DNA from: Bacillus sp. Marseille-Q3570
GTDB taxonomy: Bacteria; Bacillota; Bacilli; Bacillales; Fictibacillaceae
Assembly (NCBI RefSeq): GCF_946151055.1
Contig: NZ_CAMGYZ010000023.1
Span: 1-59,845 of the forward strand
Length of the DNA: 59,845 bases
Direction of reading: 5' to 3'
Positions 9,335 to 21,324 of this stretch are shown one piece after another. Both the position numbers and the translations under genes were made by a program. The notes under the pieces were generated by a model. It was given only the letters and a program-made list of their open reading frames with translations. It made no database searches and was not told the origin of the DNA. Each line of letters starts with the position of its first letter. The first letter of the stretch is position 1.

Positions 9335-9374
9335 TTCGACAGTTATTCGTCATTGTTCGACATTTTATGTCGAA
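9335..9374. promoter_or_regulatory. Cluster of three Spo0A-box-like sites between abrB and metS
   Basis: Exact 0A-box heptamers occur as TTCGACA at 9335 and 9356 and TGTCGAA at 9368. The last two form the palindrome TTCGACAT-TTT-ATGTCGAA. They lie about 170 nt upstream of the abrB promoter and 250 nt upstream of metS. The rest of the 9170-9610 gap is AT-rich; I see no T-box or SAM riboswitch motif in it. Confidence 0.5.
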
Positions 9375-9566
9375 ATCTCACATTTAACTACTTGAATGAA
9401 CCATGTACTTCAGGTATATTTTTTAAGAAATACAGGAATACTGTAGTATTTACATATATTGTTTTCGTATCTCTGTGTCATTTTATGTCTAAGATAAGAA
9501 AAACTCTTAGATTAATGATAGAATTAAATCGGGAAATGTACATGTAATAGCGTATTCACCCTTTAA

Positions 9567-11588
<2,022 letters not shown>

Positions 11589-11717
11589 AAAATGTTTAAA
11601 GTCAGTAAGTGAAAACACAAGCCATTAATTTTAAATGTATACAGTTGATTTCTGACTAAGTTTTGAAGCGAAATTTGCGACACTCCTGCGGATAAAGCAA
11701 GCCAGGGGCTAATATTT

Positions 11718-11838
11718 AGAAGAATGACCAAAATCAAGGCCATTGGACATTATGTTCAATTCTGTTTTTACCTCTCATTTTCAATGGGGGTAAATCCTGG
11801 AAAGTTTAATGGTCTTGGGGCTTTACGGTCATTCTTCT
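11718..11838. repeat. Long nested inverted repeat between metS and tatD
   Basis: Three concentric paired segments: AGAAGAATGACC (11718-11729) with GGTCATTCTTCT (11827-11838, perfect 12 bp); CAAGGCCATT (11735-11744) with AATGGTCTTG (11808-11817, one G-U); and TTTACC (11767-11772) with GGTAAA (11789-11794). T-rich sequence follows. It may be the metS terminator, a tatD leader or a small RNA. The rest of 11589-12011 holds only a decayed repeat remnant at about 11643-11700. Confidence 0.85.
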
Positions 11839-12011
11839 TTATTTATGTTCGATTTCTTATTTATAACGATTTTCTTTTGTAATAAAACTGTAATCGGAAT
11901 GACAAGCAATTGACTTAGCAATTCCTTTAATAAATGTGATAAACTAGGAAAGTGTTTCAGAGCCTAGGAGTTCTGAATTAGAAACTACAATTTTAGTAGG
12001 TGTTTGGAACT

Positions 12012-12782
12012 ATGTTATTTGATACCCACGCTCATCTGAATGCTGTACAGTTCGATGAGGATCGAGATGAAGTCATTCAACGTGCGCTTGACGAAGGTGT
12101 TTCCCATATCGTTGTCGTCGGCTTTGACCGAGATACGATCAAAGGAGCCCTGGATTTAGCAGAAGGCTATGATTTCATCTATGCAGCGGTCGGTTGGCAT
12201 CCCGTGGATGCAATCGATATGACAGAAGAAGATCTGAAGTGGATTGAGGAATTGGCTTCTCATCCGAAAGTAGTCGCCCTTGGTGAAATGGGTCTCGATT
12301 ATCATTGGGATAAGTCACCCAAGGATGTTCAGATGGATGTATTCCGAAAGCAAATTCAACTTGCTAAAAAAGTAAATCTACCAATTGTCATCCATAACAG
12401 AGAAGCGACAGAGGATGTTGTAAGTATATTAGAAGAAGAAAATGCCGAAGAAGTCGGAGGCATCATGCATTGTTACAGTGGCAGTCTTGAAATCGCGAAA
12501 AGATGTATGGATATGAATTTTTACATATCATTCGGTGGACCAGTCACTTTCAAAAATGCCAGGAAACCGAAAGAAGTAGCGGTTGAAATTCCGATGGATC
12601 GCATTTTGATTGAAACGGATTGTCCGTTTTTAAGTCCGCATCCATTAAGAGGAAAACGTAACGAATCCTCTTATGTCAAATATATAGCAGAACAAATCGC
12701 TGAATTAAAAGGTATGTCTGTAGAAGAAGTCGCGCAAAAAACTTCCGACAACGCGTTTCGCTTATTCGGCATCAGTCGCTGA
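12012..12782 (+). CDS. tatD: TatD family metal-dependent DNase (YabD)
   Basis: A 256-residue TIM-barrel metal-dependent hydrolase of the TatD family. Metal ligands are in DTHAHLN (residues 4-10), GEMGLDYH near 94-101, IHNRE near 127 and ETDCPFLSPHP near 204. Close homologues are 3'-5' exonucleases; the physiological substrate is uncertain. I start at the ATG at 12012, giving MLFDTHAH as in B. subtilis, rather than at the GTG at 12000. The B. subtilis order metS-tatD-yabE is kept. Confidence 0.92.
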   Translation: MLFDTHAHLNAVQFDEDRDEVIQRALDEGVSHIVVVGFDRDTIKGALDLAEGYDFIYAAVGWHPVDAIDMTEEDLKWIEELASHPKVVALGEMGLDYHWDKSPKDVQMDVFRKQIQLAKKVNLPIVIHNREATEDVVSILEEENAEEVGGIMHCYSGSLEIAKRCMDMNFYISFGGPVTFKNARKPKEVAVEIPMDRILIETDCPFLSPHPLRGKRNESSYVKYIAEQIAELKGMSVEEVAQKTSDNAFRLFGISR

Positions 12783-12988
12783 AGAGTAATGTCGAAGTTT
12801 GAGAAAATAAAAGAGATTACGCGAAATTCTACAAAGTTCAGTGCGAACTGAACAAAAGATGTCGAGCAGTTTTTCTTTCTTTTTGGAGATTTCCCTTGCA
12901 TAATGGGGACCAAGTGCGAAAGGAGGGGATGTTTGACAGCGGGGCAACAGGTGTTGAAAACTAGAATACGTGAAGGAGGGGTCGGAAC

Positions 12989-14185
12989 ATGACTCACCTG
13001 AAAACTGTTTTGACCAGAATGATTACGGGAAAGTGGCTTCTGGTATCAATTGCAGGACTTCTTGTTTTAGGGACGGCCGTCAGTGTCGGAGCTTATGAAA
13101 TGACAAAAAAGACGGTGACGATCTCCATCGACGGGAAGGATCAGACGGTGCAAACTCATGCCGATACCGTTAAGGGGTTATTGAAAGAAAATGATATAGC
13201 CGTCGGTGCACATGACGAAGTGGAACCAGGGCTGGATTCGAAAATCAAAGATCAGATGAAGATCACATGGATCCAATCTCATCAAGTTAAATTGAATCTT
13301 GATGGGGAAGAGAAAAAAGTTTGGACGACAGCAGATACTGTAAAAGAATTGCTTGAATCAGAAAAGATAGAAGTCGGGGAACATGATAAGCTCACACCTG
13401 ACATGAATGCAAACATCTCAGATGGCATGGCTGTCAATCTTGAAAAGGCCTTCAAAGTCAAACTGAATGATGGCGGAAAAGAAAAAGATGTTTGGACCAC
13501 TTCGATTACCGTCGCTGACCTTTTAAAACAAAATAAGATCCAACTGGATGAAATGGATCGTGTAGAACCTGGAAAAGATGCCCTTGTTAAAAAGGGAGCA
13601 CAGGTTAAAGTCACTCGAGTAGAAAAGGTCACCGATGTAGTGGAAGAGTCAGTTGACTACGCTGTCGTTAAGCGAAAGGATAGCGATCTTGCAAAAGGGA
13701 AAGAGAAAGTCGTATCTGCTGGTAAAAAAGGTAAAGTCGAGAAACATTACGAAGTAATCATGGAAAACGGAAAAGAAGTTTCCAGAGAGCTTGTGAAAAC
13801 AGAAAAAGTCTCTGACAGTAAGGATAAAATTGTAGCGGTAGGAACAAAAGTACAGAAGCAAACAGTCTCCCGTAGTAAATCATCAGAGCCTTCAGGTCGT
13901 GAATTCTATGTTTCAAGTACTGCATATACAGCGAATTGTGCAGGGTGCTCTGGAATTACGGCAACAGGGTACAACCTGAAGGAAAACCCGAATGCTAAAG
14001 TCATTGCGGTGGACCCAAGCGTCATACCTCTCGGCAGTAAGGTATGGGTTGAGGGTTACGGTTACGCAACGGCTCTAGATACAGGCGGAGCAATCAATGG
14101 TAAAAAAATCGATGTCTTCTTCAGCAGTAAGTCGGCAGCTACTAGCTGGGGCAGAAAGACAGTGCGTATCAAAATAATTGATTGA
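12989..14185 (+). CDS. yabE: G5/3D-domain cell-wall protein YabE (Rpf/Sps-like)
   Basis: A 398-residue exported cell-wall protein, a likely peptidoglycan hydrolase. Residues 1-35 form a signal-anchor with one membrane segment. Three DUF348 repeats follow (about 40-95, 100-150, 155-205), then a G5 domain (about 210-290) and a C-terminal 3D domain with the conserved aspartates (AYTANC near 313, VIAVDPSVIPLGS near 345, ALDTGG near 370). This is the architecture of B. subtilis YabE. GGAGGGG precedes the ATG. The 206-nt gap before it contains one TGTCGAA heptamer at about 12790. Confidence 0.93.
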   Translation: MTHLKTVLTRMITGKWLLVSIAGLLVLGTAVSVGAYEMTKKTVTISIDGKDQTVQTHADTVKGLLKENDIAVGAHDEVEPGLDSKIKDQMKITWIQSHQVKLNLDGEEKKVWTTADTVKELLESEKIEVGEHDKLTPDMNANISDGMAVNLEKAFKVKLNDGGKEKDVWTTSITVADLLKQNKIQLDEMDRVEPGKDALVKKGAQVKVTRVEKVTDVVEESVDYAVVKRKDSDLAKGKEKVVSAGKKGKVEKHYEVIMENGKEVSRELVKTEKVSDSKDKIVAVGTKVQKQTVSRSKSSEPSGREFYVSSTAYTANCAGCSGITATGYNLKENPNAKVIAVDPSVIPLGSKVWVEGYGYATALDTGGAINGKKIDVFFSSKSAATSWGRKTVRIKIID

Positions 14186-14194
14186 TAAATGTAT

Positions 14195-14229
14195 GGAGTT
14201 GACTCTAATGCAATGAGTCGGCTCCTTTT
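14195..14229 (+). terminator. yabE terminator
   Basis: GGAGTTGACTC (14195-14205) pairs with GAGTCGGCTCC (14215-14225, two G-U pairs) and is followed by TTTT. Confidence 0.8.
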
Positions 14230-14235
14230 CTATTT

Positions 14236-14316
14236 GGCTGTTTCCGTAAACTTTGTTGCTCTTGCACTTAAAGAAAGTATAAAATACTTTCTTCAGTATA
14301 AGGGCAACTAAGCCTT
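14236..14316. repeat. Family A interspersed repeat, copy 1 (left module)
   Basis: Shares the left end of the larger copies at 34745 and 37720: TTGCTCTTGCACTTAAAGAAAG, the perfect palindrome AGAAAGTAT-aaa-ATACTTTCT, and the AGGGCAACTAAG tail. It lies between yabE and rnmV. Confidence 0.85.
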
Positions 14317-14468
14317 CTATTTTTAACGTCTTACATAAACTCTACCCGCTTTATAGGATTTATAACCTTTATCTATCGGATTAAGATAGGGTATACTGAG
14401 TAAATAATTGCTTTTACTATTTAGACGGTTTTGTTACAAAAAGGTTTCAAATTTTTCGGAGGTTTTTC

Positions 14469-15904
<1,436 letters not shown>

Positions 15905-15948
15905 TTGCCATGACATCGTAATTTTTAAGTTCATAAAGCCTTAATGAC

Positions 15949-15979
15949 AAGGGGTGACTACAAATGTCAGCCCTTTTTT
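15949..15979 (+). terminator. rsmA terminator
   Basis: AAGGGGTGAC (15949-15958) pairs with GTCAGCCCTT (15966-15975), with one internal mismatch, followed by a T run. Confidence 0.65.
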
Positions 15980-16098
15980 GTTATCTGTTACATCAATGCT
16001 CCATCATCGGTTTCTTTTTATTTATCATTTTTCCACGTGTGTGTACATAAGGTAGAAGGGTAACGTAATTTTATTTTTTATCTTTGTCTGTTTAGTTT

Positions 16099-16213
16099 GT
16101 TGATTTCTTCGAGATTCCCTCCCTTTCCGTGGGCAAACGAAAAGTGGAAGCGATTAGGTCTCGCCTGACTTGTTTTTCCCGCAGAAGTGTCGCAAATTTC
16201 GCTTTATATCAAC
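16099..16213. repeat. Decayed copy of a Bacillaceae palindromic repeat
   Basis: It begins GTTGATTTC and ends ATATCAAC, with the internal blocks CTTTCCG and TCCCGCAGAAGTGTCGC, resembling a reduced copy of the element at 34868-35151. A second hairpin, GCAACCA...TGGTTGC (16261-16299), follows before yabG. No gene is supported between 15980 and 16348. Confidence 0.6.
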
Positions 16214-16348
16214 AAACTTCTTTAACAGAGCCTTTATCTAAAGAGTTTACTTTCTTCAATGCAACCATTCCTCAGCCTAAAATGGCTTATGCTGGTTGCT
16301 TTGTAATTTGACACTCAAATAACCACTTTCGCCCGAGGGGGAAATTGT

Positions 16349-17248
16349 ATGGCGATACAAATAGGGGATATCGTTGGGAGAAGATCATATCAGTGCGATC
16401 TTTTATTCCGTGTTGTAAAAATATCTGAAGATGAAAGCATTGTAGAGCTTGCGGGGGAAGATATGAGGTTGATTGCTGATGCCCCTTTGGATGATATCGT
16501 TGTAATGAACCGGGATGAGCAACAACAAATTAAAAAGAAAATTATTGAGAAAGAAAAGTCCTCTTTCCGGTTATTTAGACAGGATTATCAATTGCTGCGG
16601 CATAAGATGGAGTATTCCGCCACTGGTGGTTATGATAAGAACAACTCGTATTTCAAGCTCCCGGGAAAGGTTCTTCATGTCGATGGTGACCCATACTATC
16701 TGAATAAATGTCTAGAGCTATATAAAAAATTGAATGTTCCTGTATACGGCATTCATATGAAGGAATCTGAAATGCCCGAAAAAGTCCCAGCTCTCCTTGA
16801 AGAGGTTGCACCAGATATTTTGGTTATCACTGGCCATGACGCTTATTCAAGCTCGAAAGGTGAAAAGAATGACCTTCAGGCTTACAGACATTCTAAATAT
16901 TTTGTACGGACAGTAAAAGATGCTAGAAAGAAAAATCCCAATCTCGATCAATTGATGATTTTTGCAGGAGCATGCCAGTCCCATTTCGAGTCGTTGATCC
17001 GAGCAGGAGCGAATTTTGCCAGTTCACCTTCACGTGTGAATATCCATGCCTTAGATCCAGTTTATATTGTGTCGAAAGTAAGCTTCACTTCCTTCGTAGA
17101 TCGGATCAATGTATGGGAGGTTTTACGGAATACGATTACTGGAGATGACGGTCTCGGCGGTGTTGAGACAACAGGTTTTTTAAGAACAGGGATGCCGATC
17201 AAGAGCCATGATAACAGCAACAGCCAGTCCACTACTGCGGAGGTATAG
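16349..17248 (+). CDS. yabG: Sporulation-specific cysteine protease YabG
   Basis: A 299-residue protein of the YabG family, a coat-associated protease that in B. subtilis trims SpoIVA, SafA, YeeK and other coat proteins late in sporulation. Conserved stretches include the N-terminal QIGDIVGRRSY, VLHVDGDPYY near residue 108, DILVITGHDAY near 152 and IFAGACQSHFE near 206, which contains the likely catalytic cysteine. In B. subtilis it is transcribed by sigma-K; I could not find a convincing sigma-K promoter here. Confidence 0.94.
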   Translation: MAIQIGDIVGRRSYQCDLLFRVVKISEDESIVELAGEDMRLIADAPLDDIVVMNRDEQQQIKKKIIEKEKSSFRLFRQDYQLLRHKMEYSATGGYDKNNSYFKLPGKVLHVDGDPYYLNKCLELYKKLNVPVYGIHMKESEMPEKVPALLEEVAPDILVITGHDAYSSSKGEKNDLQAYRHSKYFVRTVKDARKKNPNLDQLMIFAGACQSHFESLIRAGANFASSPSRVNIHALDPVYIVSKVSFTSFVDRINVWEVLRNTITGDDGLGGVETTGFLRTGMPIKSHDNSNSQSTTAEV

Positions 17249-17274
17249 TGGACCAAGCTGGCATCCAAAGATTA

Positions 17275-17281
17275 TTCGACA
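17275..17281. promoter_or_regulatory. Spo0A-box-like site upstream of veg
   Basis: TTCGACA sits within ATTATTCGACAAAA, the same 14 bases that surround the 0A box in the abrB promoter of this window. It lies about 115 nt upstream of the first veg promoter, so a direct role is uncertain. Confidence 0.3.
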
Positions 17282-17395
17282 AAACTTCACCATCTGCAGC
17301 TTCCTTTTTCCCGCTCCATAATTTTGTACAAGTCCACATAATATGCAAAATTTAAGGCAAACTAGAAAAAGATTGAAAAAATATACGTATTACCG

Positions 17396-17425
17396 TTGAC
17401 AAGGCTTAAGGAGGATTGCTATAAT
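17396..17425 (+). promoter_or_regulatory. veg promoter P1 (sigma-A)
   Basis: Perfect -35 TTGACA (17396-17401) and perfect -10 TATAAT (17420-17425) with an 18-nt spacer. Confidence 0.85.
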
Positions 17426-17437
17426 TTTAGATTTATT

Positions 17438-17467
17438 TTGACAAAATGCATCAAATGATGTTATAAT
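17438..17467 (+). promoter_or_regulatory. veg promoter P2 (sigma-A)
   Basis: A second perfect pair, TTGACA (17438-17443) and TATAAT (17462-17467), with an 18-nt spacer, 22 nt upstream of the start codon. B. subtilis veg is known for very strong vegetative transcription. Confidence 0.85.
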
Positions 17468-17489
17468 TTGTCTAAGTGAGGTGTAGTAA

Positions 17490-17759
17490 ATGGGTAAAAC
17501 AATTCCTGATATAAAGCGCGTGTTAGAAGGGCAAGTAGGTAAACGTCTTACACTTAAAGCAAACGGTGGGCGACGTAAAACCATCGAGCGAAGCGGCACC
17601 TTAGAAGAAACGTATCCGGCGGTCTTCATCGTAAAACTCGATCAGGATACAAACGCATTTGAAAGAGTATCATACAGCTATGCTGATGTATTGACTGAAA
17701 CCGTTGAACTTACATTTGATGAGGATACAGCGAGTGGAATGATGGTAAGTGGGCAGTAG
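17490..17759 (+). CDS. veg: Veg protein
   Basis: An 89-residue protein of the Veg family (86 residues in B. subtilis), a small beta-barrel-like protein conserved in Firmicutes. In B. subtilis Veg stimulates biofilm genes by counteracting SinR, and it is highly transcribed in growth. The sequence has the typical [20 protein letters not shown]-like N-terminus and the [12 protein letters not shown] block. It is a single-gene transcript between tandem promoters and a terminator. Confidence 0.95.
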   Translation: MGKTIPDIKRVLEGQVGKRLTLKANGGRRKTIERSGTLEETYPAVFIVKLDQDTNAFERVSYSYADVLTETVELTFDEDTASGMMVSGQ

Positions 17760-17783
17760 ACATTCATGTCTGACTGCTTTTTT
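17753..17783 (+). terminator. veg terminator
   Basis: GCAGT-AGACAT pairs with ATGTCT-ACTGC (one bulged G) around a 2-nt loop, followed by six T. The stem begins at the veg stop codon. Confidence 0.85.
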
Positions 17784-17964
17784 ACTTGATATGGAGTTTG
17801 ATTTGGATGCTGATAGTGTCTTTTGCTTTTTGAGGTGAATTTCCTTTAGGCGCAGAAATTATTGAAATTAAGGATACATAAGGAAATAATAAATCCTTTC
17901 CGGTGGCCTAATACTAATCATACACGTAGTAGTGATTAAGTATTTGAAAGGGGCTGCTAGCATT

Positions 17965-18135
17965 ATGGGCAGAAGACGCGGCATGATGTCAGAGCAATTA
18001 AAAGAAGAAATTGCAAAAGAATTAGGCTTCTATGATACCGTGCAAAAAGAAGGCTGGGGAGCAATCCGATCAAAAGACGCTGGAAACATGGTAAGACGCG
18101 CAATTGAAAAAGCGCAAGAACAAATGACGAAATAA
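17965..18135 (+). CDS. sspF: Small acid-soluble spore protein SspF (alpha/beta-type family)
   Basis: A 56-residue spore protein of the SspF group, related to alpha/beta SASPs that coat DNA in dormant spores. The N-terminus [18 protein letters not shown] and the [20 protein letters not shown] core match B. subtilis SspF. I start at the ATG at 17965 after GAAAGGGG; a longer frame from 17932 lacks a ribosome-binding site. AATACTA at about 17910 resembles a sigma-G -10, but I see no good -35. Confidence 0.93.
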   Translation: MGRRRGMMSEQLKEEIAKELGFYDTVQKEGWGAIRSKDAGNMVRRAIEKAQEQMTK

Positions 18136-18147
18136 CTACTACGTTTT

Positions 18148-18181
18148 GGGGCGGCCTCTGTAAAAGAGCCGCCCTTTTTTT
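18148..18181 (+). terminator. sspF terminator
   Basis: GGGCGGC-(C)-TCT pairs with AGA-GCCGCCC around GTAAA, followed by seven T. Confidence 0.9.
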
Positions 18182-18197
18182 ACATTTGGCTGTCCAC

Positions 18198-18229
18198 TAA
18201 GGCTTGGTTTTACCAAGTTTTCTTCATAG
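18198..18229. repeat. Fragment of family A repeat (right-end hairpin)
   Basis: AAGGCTTGGT-ttt-ACCAAGTTTTCTTC is the right-end hairpin of family A, with perfect CTTGGT/ACCAAG pairing. It lies between sspF and ispE. Confidence 0.5.
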
Positions 18230-18328
18230 GGTGAAAATATTTCCGATTTATGATTTGCAAGAAGCGAGTGGAAAATACATAATTGAAGTTATGATATAGT
18301 CGGTTTTAGAAAATAAGTAGGTGATTTT

Positions 18329-19189
18329 ATGAAAATATCAGTTAAGGCTCCAGCTAAAATCAATTTGTCGTTGGATGTCCTACATAAAAGGAAAGATGGT
18401 TATCACGAGGTTGAAATGGTCATGACGACGATCGACCTTGCTGATCGTATTGAATTGACGTCTGTAGATCAGAATGAAATCACAATCGATTCTTCCGGTG
18501 GGTATGTTCCTTTTGATGAGCGTAACCTGGCCTATCAGGCTGCTGATTTGATAAAGAAAAAATTCAATCGTCGTGAAGGGTTGCGGATATCCATCGATAA
18601 GCAGATTCCTGTATCAGCTGGTTTAGCAGGAGGAAGCAGTGACGCAGCAGCTACTCTGAAGGGTTTAAACCAGTTATGGGAGTTGGGACTTTCTACAGAC
18701 GAGCTGGCAACGCTTGGAGCAGAAATTGGTTCAGATGTATCTTTTTGCGTGTACGGTGGTACTGCCCTTGCCTCCGGACGAGGAGAAATCATCCGTCAGA
18801 TCCCTTCGCCTCCCCCATGTTGGGTCGTTTTGGCGAAACCATCCATTGGTGTCTCAACTGCAGATGTGTATCGTATGTTGAAGATAAATGATGTCGAGCA
18901 CCCTGATACCCAAGCGATGCTAAAGGCGATCGAGGAAAAAAACTATGATGAAATTTGTGCTTCATTAGGAAATGTATTGGAATCCGTGACCCTAGAACAG
19001 CATCAGGAAGTGCGTCACATTAAAGAACAAATGCAACGTCTTGGTGCCGAAGGGGTATTGATGAGCGGAAGCGGCCCGACAGTTTTCGGATTGACGATCT
19101 ATGAATCCAGAGCGCAGAGGATTTATAACGGCCTTAGAGGTTTTTGCAATGAAGTCTATATGGTAAGGATGCTCGGTGACGCAGAATAG
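18329..19189 (+). CDS. ispE: 4-diphosphocytidyl-2-C-methyl-D-erythritol kinase
   Basis: A 286-residue GHMP kinase that carries out the ATP-dependent step of the MEP isoprenoid pathway. The GHMP ATP-binding motif [15 protein letters not shown] lies near residues 93-107, with the N-terminal [12 protein letters not shown] and C-terminal [10 protein letters not shown] motifs. TAGGTGA precedes the ATG. It is followed by purR, which has its own promoter. Confidence 0.96.
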   Translation: MKISVKAPAKINLSLDVLHKRKDGYHEVEMVMTTIDLADRIELTSVDQNEITIDSSGGYVPFDERNLAYQAADLIKKKFNRREGLRISIDKQIPVSAGLAGGSSDAAATLKGLNQLWELGLSTDELATLGAEIGSDVSFCVYGGTALASGRGEIIRQIPSPPPCWVVLAKPSIGVSTADVYRMLKINDVEHPDTQAMLKAIEEKNYDEICASLGNVLESVTLEQHQEVRHIKEQMQRLGAEGVLMSGSGPTVFGLTIYESRAQRIYNGLRGFCNEVYMVRMLGDAE

Positions 19190-19193
19190 CAGG

Positions 19194-19223
19194 TTGAAAA
19201 AACACGTACAAAAGTGGTATATT
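19194..19223 (+). promoter_or_regulatory. purR promoter (sigma-A)
   Basis: -35 TTGAAA (19194-19199), 18-nt spacer, -10 TATATT (19218-19223). The predicted start point lies at the PurBox just downstream. Confidence 0.6.
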
Positions 19224-19231
19224 AACCTTAA

Positions 19232-19244
19232 AATATTCGGTTTT
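19232..19244 (-). promoter_or_regulatory. PurBox (PurR operator) of purR
   Basis: Read on the minus strand, AAAACCGAATATT matches 12 of 13 positions of the B. subtilis PurBox (AWWWCCGAACWWT). A weak second box (AACACGTACAAAA) lies in the promoter spacer. This fits autorepression of purR, known in B. subtilis. Confidence 0.5.
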
Positions 19245-19257
19245 GGAGGAATCTAGC

Positions 19258-20094
19258 ATGAAATTAAAGCGGAGCGGAAGGCTTGTGGATTTAACGAGAT
19301 ATCTCCTCCAGCATCCTCACCAACTCATATCGCTATCATTTTTCAGTGAACGATATGGGGCAGCGAAATCTTCCATAAGTGAAGACTTGTTGATCATAAA
19401 AGAAAACTTCGAAGGGCAAGGTGCTGGTTGGCTTGTCACCGTCCCTGGGGCGGCAGGGGGTGTGCGGTATATCCCTCGCGTATCAGAACAAGAAGCAAGA
19501 GAAGTCATCGAGGAGCTAAAGGAATTACTAAGTTCTTCTGAACGGGTGTTACCTGGCGGGTACCTTTATATGACAGATATCATCGGCAATCCTTCGATTA
19601 TCGATAAAGTCGGGAGGATGTTCGCATCAGTTTTTTCAGGACGAAATATCGATGTCGTGATGACGGTAGCGACTAAAGGCATCCCATTAGCGTATGCCAT
19701 CGCATCATATCTCAATGTCCCGGTCGTAATTGTCAGGAGCAACAGCCGTGTGACAGAAGGATCTACCATGAGCATCAATTATGTCTCCGGCTCGACCAAA
19801 CGGATCCAAACGATGGCATTAGCGAAGAGAAGTCTGCAATCCGGTTCGAACGTGTTGATAGTAGATGACTTCATGAAAGCAGGGGGCACGATAAAAGGAA
19901 TGATGGATCTGCTCCAGGAATTTGAAGCAAATATGGTCGGAATCGGAGTCCTGGTCGAGTCCGAAGAAGTACAAGAAAGGCTTGTTGATGATTACATTTC
20001 TGTCGCCAGGCTTTCACATGTGGATACCAGAGAGAAGAAGATACAAGTTGAAGCAGGAAATTATTTAGATCGAATGGAGGATGATCAATCTTGA
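19258..20094 (+). CDS. purR: Purine operon repressor PurR
   Basis: A 278-residue repressor of purine synthesis and transport genes. The N-terminal winged-helix DNA-binding domain (about residues 1-70; [10 protein letters not shown]-like start) is joined to a phosphoribosyltransferase-fold domain with the PRPP motif [13 protein letters not shown] near residue 200. PRPP binding relieves repression. I start at the ATG at 19258 after GGAGGA. The stop overlaps the ridA TTG start, so the pair is coupled. Confidence 0.97.
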   Translation: MKLKRSGRLVDLTRYLLQHPHQLISLSFFSERYGAAKSSISEDLLIIKENFEGQGAGWLVTVPGAAGGVRYIPRVSEQEAREVIEELKELLSSSERVLPGGYLYMTDIIGNPSIIDKVGRMFASVFSGRNIDVVMTVATKGIPLAYAIASYLNVPVVIVRSNSRVTEGSTMSINYVSGSTKRIQTMALAKRSLQSGSNVLIVDDFMKAGGTIKGMMDLLQEFEANMVGIGVLVESEEVQERLVDDYISVARLSHVDTREKKIQVEAGNYLDRMEDDQS

Positions 20095-20465
20095 AACTGA
20101 TTCATACATCTAATGCACCAGAAGCGATAGGACCCTATTCCCAGGGCGTCATCGTGAACAATATGTTCTACAGTTCGGGGCAGATTGCATTGACTCCAGA
20201 GGGGAACCTTGCTGGAGAGGATGTTTCGACTCAAACCCACCAGGTATTTGCCAATCTGAAAGCTGTATTAGAAGAAGCAGGTGCTTCATTGGAAACAGTC
20301 ATCAAAACGACGGTATTTCTTAAAGACATGAGCGATTTTCCTGAGGTCAATGAGATATATGGCGGTTACTTTGAAACACACAAACCTGCCCGATCTTGTG
20401 TTGAGGTGTCGAAGCTTCCAAAAGACGTTAAAATCGAAATAGAAGTGATCGCGCTCGTGAAATAA
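20091..20465 (+). CDS. ridA: 2-iminobutanoate/2-iminopropanoate deaminase RidA (YabJ)
   Basis: A 124-residue YjgF/YER057c/UK114 protein that hydrolyses reactive enamine/imine intermediates from PLP enzymes. Family features are EAIGPYSQG near residue 11 and the arginine-containing KPARSCVEV near 102-110. In B. subtilis YabJ also affects purine gene regulation. Start is TTG, overlapping the purR stop, with GGAGGATGATC upstream. Confidence 0.95.
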   Translation: MKLIHTSNAPEAIGPYSQGVIVNNMFYSSGQIALTPEGNLAGEDVSTQTHQVFANLKAVLEEAGASLETVIKTTVFLKDMSDFPEVNEIYGGYFETHKPARSCVEVSKLPKDVKIEIEVIALVK

Positions 20466-20471
20466 TACTCT

Positions 20472-20508
20472 AAAGACATGTTGCAGTTATTATGCAGCAT
20501 GTCTTTTT
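20472..20508 (+). terminator. purR-ridA terminator
   Basis: AAAGACATGTTGCA (20472-20485) pairs with TGCAGCATGTCTTT (20493-20506), followed by T residues. Confidence 0.88.
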
Positions 20509-20581
20509 ACATTTAAGAAGCTTGAAAACAAATCCATGGGCTGACGACACTTGAACTCCAGTTCGCATTTGGTAAAGCTGG

Positions 20582-20670
20582 AATTAGAGGACAACTGTTC
20601 CGCTATTTGCCGAAAACGAACATGATTTTGTCAGGTTTGAGGCTAATAAGGTTCCTGGTGTCCTCTAATT
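20582..20670. repeat. Family B interspersed repeat, copy 1
   Basis: An 89-bp element bounded by perfect 12-bp inverted ends, AATTAGAGGACA and TGTCCTCTAATT. It contains GTTCCGCTATTTGC on the left and CTAATAAGG on the right. The flanking 20509-20913 sequence includes a 68-codon frame (20681-20887), but I see no ribosome-binding site or homology and do not call it a gene. Confidence 0.85.
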
Positions 20671-20913
20671 TTCTAAAAACGTGGGATATGGGGCATATAA
20701 GGTCTCTGGTGTCCATTTGGTTGGTGAACCATTTGACTTTAACCCCTACAGTAATTACCCAACGAAGGCTGGTTTAACGGACAAGTCGGCGGATAAAATA
20801 GGTGGAAGTGTCCATATAATGCGTTATGAAGGCTCCGAAAATATTTCTTCTAAGGAGCTTAAAGAAAAAAAGGTTAAAATTATTTAATTTTTCAATTATT
20901 TTTTATATTCCGA

Positions 20914-20943
20914 GAAGGAAAATGTTACTAGTATGTTGAATGT
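20914..20943 (+). promoter_or_regulatory. sigma-H promoter of spoVG
   Basis: GAAGGAAAA (20914-20922), 12-nt spacer, GTTGAATGT (20935-20943). This fits the sigma-H consensus RnAGGAWWW / RnnGAATWW at all but one position. B. subtilis spoVG is the classical sigma-H gene. Confidence 0.85.
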
Positions 20944-20989
20944 ACATAATACGCTGGTATTTATAAAAAAGGTGGTGTGTTTTTACAAA

Positions 20990-21280
20990 ATGGAAGTAAC
21001 TGATGTAAGACTTCGACGAGTGAACACAGATGGACGCATGAAAGCCATTGCTTCAATCACCATCGATCATGAATTCGTTGTTCATGATATCCGTGTGATT
21101 GATGGAAATAACGGGATGTTTGTTGCGATGCCTAGTAAACGAACTCCAGATGGAGAATTTCGTGACATCGCTCATCCGATCACATCAAACACTCGTGAAA
21201 AGATCCAGACTGCTGTGTTAACAGAATACCATCGTGTAGGGGAATTGGAGTCCGCTTTAGAAGAAGCAGGTGCATCCTAA
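20990..21280 (+). CDS. spoVG: Septation protein / RNA-binding regulator SpoVG
   Basis: A 96-residue SpoVG protein. It negatively affects asymmetric septation and is a nucleic-acid-binding post-transcriptional regulator in Firmicutes. The sequence starts [11 protein letters not shown] and contains the highly conserved [20 protein letters not shown] near residues 43-62. I start at the ATG at 20990, with GGTGGTGT upstream; an upstream in-frame ATG at 20933 lies within the sigma-H promoter and cannot be used from it. Confidence 0.97.
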   Translation: MEVTDVRLRRVNTDGRMKAIASITIDHEFVVHDIRVIDGNNGMFVAMPSKRTPDGEFRDIAHPITSNTREKIQTAVLTEYHRVGELESALEEAGAS

Positions 21281-21291
21281 TCTACGCATCT

Positions 21292-21324
21292 AAGAACCTG
21301 ATCAACGTGATTGGGTTCTTTTAT
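21292..21324 (+). terminator. spoVG terminator
   Basis: AAGAACCTGATCA (21292-21304) pairs with TGATTGGGTTCTT (21308-21320) around ACG, followed by T-rich sequence. Confidence 0.85.

Noticed and set aside
9224-9547. 107-codon frame between abrB and metS
   Set aside because: AT-rich regulatory region with Spo0A boxes; no ribosome-binding site and no recognisable protein.
12762-12947. Minus-strand frames overlapping the end of tatD
   Set aside because: They are shadows of tatD and the yabE leader; codon use and start signals are poor.
20681-20887. 68-codon frame between ridA and spoVG
   Set aside because: It begins just after family B repeat sequence and has no ribosome-binding site or family similarity.
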